From Ophiothrix spiculata (lineage: Eukaryota; Echinodermata; Ophiuroidea; Amphilepidida; Ophiotrichidae), in NCBI GenBank assembly GCA_000969725.1, contig JXSR01S003678.1: a stretch of 35,432 nucleotides of DNA, one strand, 5' to 3'. Positions 29,089 through 35,432 of the stretch are shown here, piece by piece. The notes under the pieces are model-generated. The model was not told the origin of the DNA. It was given only the letters and a program-made list of their open reading frames with translations, and made no database searches. Each line of letters starts with the position of its first letter. Position 1 is the first letter of the stretch. The position numbers were made by a program, and so were the translations under genes.

Positions 29089-32000
29089 TCATGAAGAGTT
29101 CTTGCCACAAGTCATTCGATGGATTTTCCAATGTTTCCTCTGGCAGTCCCTGCTACAGTAACTGACAATTTTACACCAGGTGCACCTTTTCAAGCCTCCA
29201 GGGACCTCAGTTTCAGGTTTAGTACACTTGGGATTAAAGCAGCTCTGTACATGTGCCTGTATTGGTGGTTCTGTTGAGAATGACTCGTCTTGTATGGCGT
29301 TCTTTCCGCATGAAGATCGATGGATTTGCCAATGTTTTTGTTGGCAGTCCCTGCTACAGTATCTGACAGTTTTACACTGGGTGCACCTTTTCAATCCTCC
29401 AGGAACCTCAGTTTCACATTTAGAACATTCAGGATTGAAGCACCGATGTATAGATTCCTGTATTGGTTGCTCTGTTGAGAGTGACGTGTTTATTAGTGAG
29501 TCCTTTCCACAAATAGATCGATAGAGTTTCCAATGTTGTCGTTGGCAGTCTTTGCTACAGTAACTGACAGTTTTATATCCGGTGCATCTTTTCAAGCCTC
29601 CATGAACCTCAGTTTCAGGTTTAGAACACTCAGGATTGAAGCAGCATTGTATAGATTCCTGTTTTGGTGATTCTGTAGTTAGTGACTCTTCTTGCAGAGG
29701 GTCCTTTTCACAAGTAGATCGATGGATTTTCCAATGTTTTCGTTGGCAGTCCCTGCTACAGTAACAGACATTTTTACACCGGGTGCACCTTCTCAATCCT
29801 CCAGGAACCTCAGTTTCAGGTTTAGAACATTCAGGATTGAAGCAGCGATGTATAGATTCCTGTATTTCTGTTGAGAGTGACTTGTTTATTAGTGAGTCCT
29901 TTCCACAAATAGATCGATGGAGTTTCCAATGTTGTCGTTGGCAGTCTTGGCTACAGTAATTGACAGTTTTACATCCAGTGCATCTTTTCAAGCTTCCAGG
30001 AACCTCAGCTTTTGGTTTAGTACACTCGGGATTGAAGCAGTGTTGTATAAATTCTTGTATTAGTACTTCTGGTGAGAGAAACTCATCTTGTACAGAGTCC
30101 TTTCTACAAGTAGATCGATGGATTTTCCAATGTATTCTTTGACAGTCCCTGCTGCAGTAACTGACGGTTTTACACCGGGTGCACCTTTTCAAGCCTCCAG
30201 GAATCTCAGTTTCAGGTTTAGAACACTCAAGATTATTGCACTGGTTCATAGATTCCTGTATTGGTGATTCTGTTGATACTGCCTTGTTTATTAGTGGTTC
30301 CTTTCCACAGGTAGAATGGTGGATTTTCCAATGTTTTCTCTGGCAGTCCCTGCTACAGTAACTGACGTTTTTACAACGGCTGCACCTTTTCAATCCTCCA
30401 GGAACCTCCGTTTCAGGTTTAGAACACTCGAGATAGAAGCAGCAGGTTATTGGTGACAGCTGTTTTTGTAAACTTGATTTTTGAACTGGTAATTCTAAGC
30501 ACTCAGATGTTGCTGTTTTAGGGATATTTAAAGCTAAGTGTGCTGCTGATTCCCTTTCAGCAAATTGCCCAATGACATCAATTGCATTGTAAGCATTGTC
30601 ATATGCTCGTAATGAAAATTTCTTTTTCCAATTTTCAGTTGTTGGTTCCTTTTGCTTTGATGATGTGGGAATGGAGGTAGCTGCTACTACTTCATCTTGT
30701 ACATCTTTCCCTCTGTGTTCTCTGGAGCACAGCGAACATTTACATTTGATTCTATGGTAGAGTTGTGACACGCAACATTGACAATCTGGCAATGAATCCA
30801 ATGAAACTCTGAAGTCAATCACTTTCTGTCTCAGTGACATTTCAAGTGATATTGGATCCAGCTCAATTTTCAATTTTTGGAATTGAGGAAGTAAACGCAG
30901 GCTCTGCAATTCATTGTACCCTACCAGTCCTATGCCTGGGTTACATGTGAGATCAAGTTTGTCAAGAGTTGCTATTGTTTTGATGCCATCGACCAGGATT
31001 TTGACTTCTAGATCCCCTAGATTGGCTACGTACAAAGCTAATTTCTTTAAATTGACCATGTGCTTTAGTTGATCTGAAAGACTGCAGATAGATGCCTGAA
31101 GTGATCTTCCAATTAAGGTTAACTTGTTCAGTGCCTTTGCCTTTTGCAAGTATGAAATAAATTCATAGATACTCCATCCATCATCCATAGGGCACATTAA
31201 AACCAAAGTATTGAGTTGCGGAATAATGGGTTTTAAACATTTAACAGCTCTCCCAGTAATTACAAATTTCAGGTCAAGGTGTAATAGATTCTTCATTTGT
31301 GATACAACTTTCACCAGAGAAACATCAGAGCCAAAAGGATGGGGCATTAAGATAGCTGAACTTGATGCCCAAAAGGTCAACTCTAGTTTTGACAGGTGAG
31401 GAACTTTTTTCAGAGATTGTGAAATATCCAGATGATGACTACTGTCATCGCACCTTGTTAACATCAATATCTTAAAGGCTTTTAGATCTGCTAATGCATC
31501 AAACATCTCAGAAAAATGGGACACTTGGTTAAGTTGTTTTGGTGCAGATACAAATTTAAACTGCAGAAACAAGTAGGAAAGTTGCTTTGTGTACATCAGC
31601 ATGGATACAAATGAAGGATAGAATTTAGGGAATTCAATTGGATCATCTACCTGAATTGAAGTAATTATAGAAAAGAAAAGTCTATTATTTGTGTCAGTGG
31701 CAGGTTTCAACAAGTCGAACTGATATTGCACATAGTTTACTGAGTCACTAGCTAATCCAAGATGCAATGGCATACCTTGGCGATGTGACTGTCTTACTGC
31801 AATGTCAACAAGAGAGGCACACTCATCATAGGTCAGTGGGGCCTCATATGATAGCTTCAGAGGAAGTAATATATCTAAACTATATTTTTCTTTATCACGA
31901 TCATACCTTGGATATATTTGTGACCATATATTTTCTCTGACAGAAAGCGATTCTGGTGATAAACATTTATGCTCCGTACTTTCTGGACACATTCCTTGTT

Positions 32001-33464
32001 CAGCACGACGGACAGACTCTACAGCAGCATAATATTGGCTTGTAAGAAGCCTTGATGTTTCTGGCTTACATCCAACACAGAATATAATTGCATCCATAAA
32101 CCTTCCACACCAAAATCTATATATTGTAAAACCCCACAAATACATCTTTTTAGTGAAATGTTTGAATTTATCATTGTTTGTAATATACAGATTTGCAAGA
32201 TAAACTCCAGAGCAATAGTCCTGAAATGATATGTGCAAAAATTTGACAGATGAGGTAACATGCAATTTTGATTTGATCTTCTTCCTACTCAAAATGCCTA
32301 CACCCAGTGCTAGAGAAAGTGTTGTCTTATCAAACTCACTGTCTTTGAACATTTTTTTTTCCTCACTTGGGTCTATCAGTCCTTCAAGGGTTACTTTACC
32401 TAAAGTTTCCATAAATCTGTTCAAGTCTAACTGAGATTCTTCAAATTCCTCTGATAAATCTCCTTTCTCTATTATATCATGCATATAATGAAATCTTTTC
32501 CAGAGACTAGTAATTGTTTCTTGATATAGTTTCGTTCTGGTATTTGGGAGACTTCTGTTGGCTTGATCAGGATCATCCCATAATACACAAAAAAACATTA
32601 ATAATAAAGGTTTACCAGCCAAATCCCAAACATCATGTCGTTCTTTAAGTTGTCTTAGTAAACCTTCATACTGGTTGTTATCATTTGCATTAAAATGTTT
32701 CCTGATATATTCTTTAATGTTTTCATCTGAAAACCCTATTAAATTGACTTTGGTGAATACATGCAATTTGATCTTATGACCCATATTCTTCAATGTATCA
32801 GGGCGTGTGGAAGCAATGACACAACTGTTTCTGTATATCTTGTTATAGTATATCAATTTAGACATTTCAGATGTAGTGCTATTAAGAATCCTTACACTGT
32901 GTTCGTCTATCCCATCAACCAAAAACAAACATCTTTCAGAATTTGATTGGAGGTATGATTTCAGACCCATTTTGGATACATTGGAACCTTCTTCCAAGAT
33001 TTGATCAAATATGATTTCATCTAGGCTGTCATTTTTATGTTCGTCATCTATTTCATTTATGCTTATGAGGAATACCAAATCAAATTGTGATAAAGGAGAA
33101 TCTTTACTCTGTGAAGAATCTGTACTTTGAAGTTTAGCCCATTTATAAGCTATGTTATTTAGCAAAGTGCTCTTACCACTTCCGGCGTCACCCTGAATTA
33201 AAATACGATTAACCCTTAAACCTGTATCTGTTTGAAGAGTCACTAAATCTTCGTTTCTTTTTAATTGTTTATGGTTTACGTTGGAATCTTGATTCTTGTC
33301 CTTCTCCATTTCTAGGTTGACAAAAATGGCGTCCATTTCCCTTGTGTCATCATTACTAAGCCATGGTGTCAATTGCACTTGCATTTGTGGTCCCAGGTAT
33401 AACTTTCGCAGTTGATCCTGACATTGTTTCAAGTTGAATTCACCTGTGCCTGGGTCAGATTTAC
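29089..33464 (-). CDS. Gene B, large exon: NACHT-LRR-MYND-array receptor (NLR)
   Basis: The exon opens at 33464 after the acceptor CCCCACTTCCAG and joins the Death-domain exon in phase 1, again completing a Gly codon. The predicted whole protein is about 1549 residues and ends at TGA 29091-29089. The Walker A motif GDAGSGKST lies near residue 182, Walker B FLVDGIDE near 270 and the STRP sensor near 310. An LRR region follows (for example LLHLDLKFVI, LNKLTLIGRS, LKKLALYVAN, LDKLDLTCNP). Next come the Cys cluster CQCC/CKCSLC (coded near 30710-30790) and seven MYND units. Unit 5 has lost two zinc ligands (Cys to Tyr at 29575-29577, His to Tyr at 29521-29523) and is probably unfolded. Most of the NACHT and LRR sequence is identical or conservative relative to gene A, so the pair arose by tandem duplication. 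The expected role is cytosolic sensing with NTP-driven oligomerisation; the MYND contribution is inferred. Confidence 0.92.
29095..30450 (-). repeat. Tandem MYND-encoding units of gene B (7 units)
   Basis: Seven units of about 192-201 bases follow the same ligand pattern as gene A. Units 3 and 5 share the RQHWKL and SICGKDSLIN variants, indicating duplication or conversion of alternating units. The linker between units 4 and 3 (near 29866) is short by two or three codons. Confidence 0.9.
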
Positions 33465-34291
33465 CTGGAAGTGGGGAGTAATTATGTATTTAGTACTTTC
33501 AAGGATTAATGTTAATATATGACCTATCATATCAATAGATTCCTTAAGGTGGGCATAGTATTTTTCTGATATGGGCCATTGAAGTTGAGCATAGTCAAAA
33601 ATCTAATGAATTTCTTATGTTATCATAAATGATACCTTTGAAGTGTTTCCTATCATATAAATCAAGTCCCAACCTTCAAAACATAAGAAAATGTGTTAAA
33701 AAGCCACACAAAAATTGTCTCTCCATCTAAGTTTTACTAAATATAAACATTTTGAACTTGATTTTCTCAGACCTATAGTTTTCCAAATTAATGTGATGAT
33801 TTTTACCAATTTCAATGTAACTTTGCAGCCAGATAACCAAAAAATCATTTTAATGCCTAAAATCTCAGCTTTCAGACAAGACCAAAATATCAGTTTTAAT
33901 TTTGGGATCCTTAAGGTACCTATCGACATGACAGGTCACATATGGCATATATTTTCTCTTGTATATTATTTTTTTTTTAATTCTTTCCCACCTCTGCTGT
34001 AATTAAAGGGGCATGGACCATATCTATTTCTGCAATTTTTGTATAGAACTAATTTCCCCTGCAGCTATAACATTTAATGCTGTTTTTTGATATAATCCTC
34101 AAGTTTATTATCCATTATATTGTGTACATACCACATTGCATAATGTTTTGACAGAACTGATGAGCTTTGCTGTCAAGCTCGGAGAAGTTGTTTAATGAAA
34201 AGAGAAGTAAGAAGTGTGAGTGTAGTAGGGACAAACTTAGACATAAGCAGGTGCCAATATGTATTTTTAAGACAAATACAGTAAAACCAAC
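33465..34291 (-). other. Gene B intron between Death-domain and NACHT exons (827 bp)
   Basis: The donor is ACAG/GTTGGT (34291) and the acceptor CACTTCCAG (33465), both identical in position to gene A. The first bases near the acceptor (AGTAATTATGT) are shared with the gene A intron; the rest has diverged. A TTAAAGGGGCATGGACCATA phrase at about 34003 may be the end of a transposon, but no partner end was found. Confidence 0.85.
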
Positions 34292-34588
34292 CTGTTCTTC
34301 TTGCCAGAATCTTGTCCCTGGCATCAAACAGAGCTTCACGTGTTGCACCGTCAGCTTTCTCCTGCAACCACTCCCTGAGCACTGCTCTTGCTTTCAGTCT
34401 GGTGTCAGTTGTCCCTGCACTGGCTTCACAATGTTCAACTTTGACTGGGTCTATTCCAAGGTCATCATAAAGAAGCCTTAGTTCATCTGGTCCAAGCTCC
34501 TCTGTCACTGTATTGATGTCTTCCAAGGTTACCTTATGAGTTTCTTTGTCACTTTTGGAGGCCATGATTCTGGTATAGCTAAGACGAT
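34292..34588 (-). CDS. Gene B, Death-domain exon (start of the NLR)
   Basis: The exon follows the acceptor TTTTCTTGTACAG, has 23 bases of 5' UTR, and starts with ATG at 34565-34563. It codes for 91 residues plus one base: MASKSDKETHKVTLEDINTV, then LGPDELRLLYDDLGI, LKARAVLREW and ALFDARDKILARRT. These segments and their spacing mark a Death domain, clearly paralogous to that of gene A. The donor ACAG/GTTGGT is the same non-consensus GTTGGT site. The first, noncoding exon of gene B is not in the visible upstream 840 bases and may lie beyond the window. Confidence 0.9.
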
Positions 34589-34689
34589 CTGTACAAGAAA
34601 ATAAATTGATTAGCTTTATATTTGATGTCTTAAAGATGTTTGCATGACCACAAAAACCTCAAAAGTAACAAAAATCACCTAATTATAAT

Positions 34690-35066
34690 AATAATAATAA
34701 TGATAATGACATTTATATAGCGTCTTTTACCGAAGATACAAAGCGCTCATGATTCGCTGCAGGTAAATTGTCACAACCATTTTACTTCACTTAGAAGTGC
34801 TCCCGTAGAGCACATTCTATCGGTACTTCGGCTGTAATATTCACCCTTTGTTCAGCTTCCCATAACCTGGGTGGGGGCAGACTCAGATGGACAAATCTAG
34901 TGACAGTTTTAGATGCAGGAGGAAGACCAAAGTACCCGGAGAAGAACCTGGGGAAGTGAGCATAGACTGTTAACCAAATGCACATACAGCGCCGGGACCG
35001 GGAATCGAACCTGTGACTCAGTGGTGCAAAGTGAGGAAATTACCGCTACGCTAACCCACTCCCCCA
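34690..35066 (-). repeat. Full-length tRNA-headed SINE with (ATT)n tail
   Basis: On the minus strand it starts TGGGTTAGCGTAGCGGTAAT (A box) and, after about 40 bases, GGTTCGATTCC (B box). A body with TCTCCGGGTACTTTGGTCTT and ACTGTCACTAGATTTGTCCA follows. It ends GCGCTTTGTATCTTCGG, CGCTATATAAATGTCATTAT and an ATT repeat. It is the best-preserved SINE here and lies in the 5' intron or promoter of gene B, just beyond the segment shared with gene A. Confidence 0.85.
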
Positions 35067-35432
35067 ATTAGCATATCTGATTTATAAGATCGAGATGCAA
35101 GCAAGTCAAGCTTGTACATTTTAAAGAAAACAAGAAGAAAATTGTATACTTTTTCATTATAACTTAAGAATTGAAAATTTGATACTGATTTCATAACTGA
35201 TATTGATCCCATTTTTGATATTACCCAGGGGGCACAAGGGTTATACCTGACACGGCAGCTTGTGAAAGCAACACCCCTAGGAAGGACACCAAAATAAATC
35301 AGCTGCAGGGGGGTGCCTATCGGGAGGTCAAATTTGACCCCATTATTTACCATTATTAAACATAGAATAGGTAATACAGCGGCACTGAAAGGGCATAAAT
35401 ATTAATAAATATTTAGATTAATGAATGATAAG
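35067..35432. other. Noncoding right edge
   Basis: No exon, first-exon repeat or RNA gene was recognised. The minus-strand frame at 35051-35353 has no recognisable product. Confidence 0.5.

Noticed and set aside
33541..33915. Transposon bounded by CCTTAAGG in the gene B intron
   Set aside because: CCTTAAGG is itself a palindrome; the sequences inside the two sites are not inverted copies of each other.
34003..34030. TTAAAGGGGCATGGACCATA as a member of the TTAA MITE at 11669
   Set aside because: Only the first eleven bases agree and no opposite end was found, so it is left as a possible end of another family.

Overview
The window looks like a piece of a marine invertebrate genome. It is AT-rich, has spliceosomal introns with GT/AG borders, is full of tRNA-headed SINEs and short inverted-repeat transposons, and contains one assembly gap (N, 10230-10949). 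One SINE (about 34690-35066) ends in a 'GCGCTTTGTATC...CGCTATATAAATG...TTATTATT' tail of the kind seen in deuterostome SINEs. An echinoderm, hemichordate or cephalochordate is therefore plausible, but a mollusc or other lophotrochozoan cannot be excluded from sequence alone.

Only two protein-coding genes are evident. Both lie on the minus strand and they are tandem paralogues of an unusual NOD-like receptor (NLR). Gene A runs from its Death-domain exon (9150-9446) to its large exon (7725 down to the stop at 3053). Gene B runs from its Death-domain exon (34292-34588) to its large exon (33464 down to the stop at 29089). Each encodes, in order, a Death domain, a NACHT NTPase with Walker A GDAGSGKST and Walker B FLVDGIDE, a divergent leucine-rich-repeat region, a small conserved Cys cluster, and a long array of about 67-residue MYND-type zinc-finger units. 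Gene B has seven units. Gene A has eight before its stop. Splice sites and phases agree exactly between the two genes, giving predicted proteins of about 1648 and 1549 residues.

Beyond gene A's stop the same frame stays open for another kilobase (3052-1997) through about five more MYND units and a hydrophobic C-terminal tail. It is broken only by three nonsense codons, two of which are the same Lys-to-stop change in two different repeat units. Gene B also shows a decayed MYND remnant past its stop. The arrays are evidently expanding, contracting and decaying.

Upstream of gene A (10.9-19.6 kb) lie five related copies of a short module that reads, on the minus strand, like a first exon: a ten-to-thirteen-codon uORF beginning Met-Phe-Gly, then a splice donor. 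The donor is lost in the gap in one copy, and one copy is partial. The copy at 12576-12753 has a clean TATA box. The Death-domain exons of both genes begin with a splice acceptor upstream of the ATG, so a noncoding first exon is expected.

The rest of the roughly 19 kb between the genes is noncoding. It holds SINEs, fragments of non-LTR reverse transcriptase C-termini, and at least nine short transposons with terminal inverted repeats. One is a hAT-type element with a perfect 8-bp target duplication. Another is a 1.0-kb element whose empty pre-insertion site survives in a paralogous repeat at the left end of the window. No plus-strand gene and no functional RNA gene was found.
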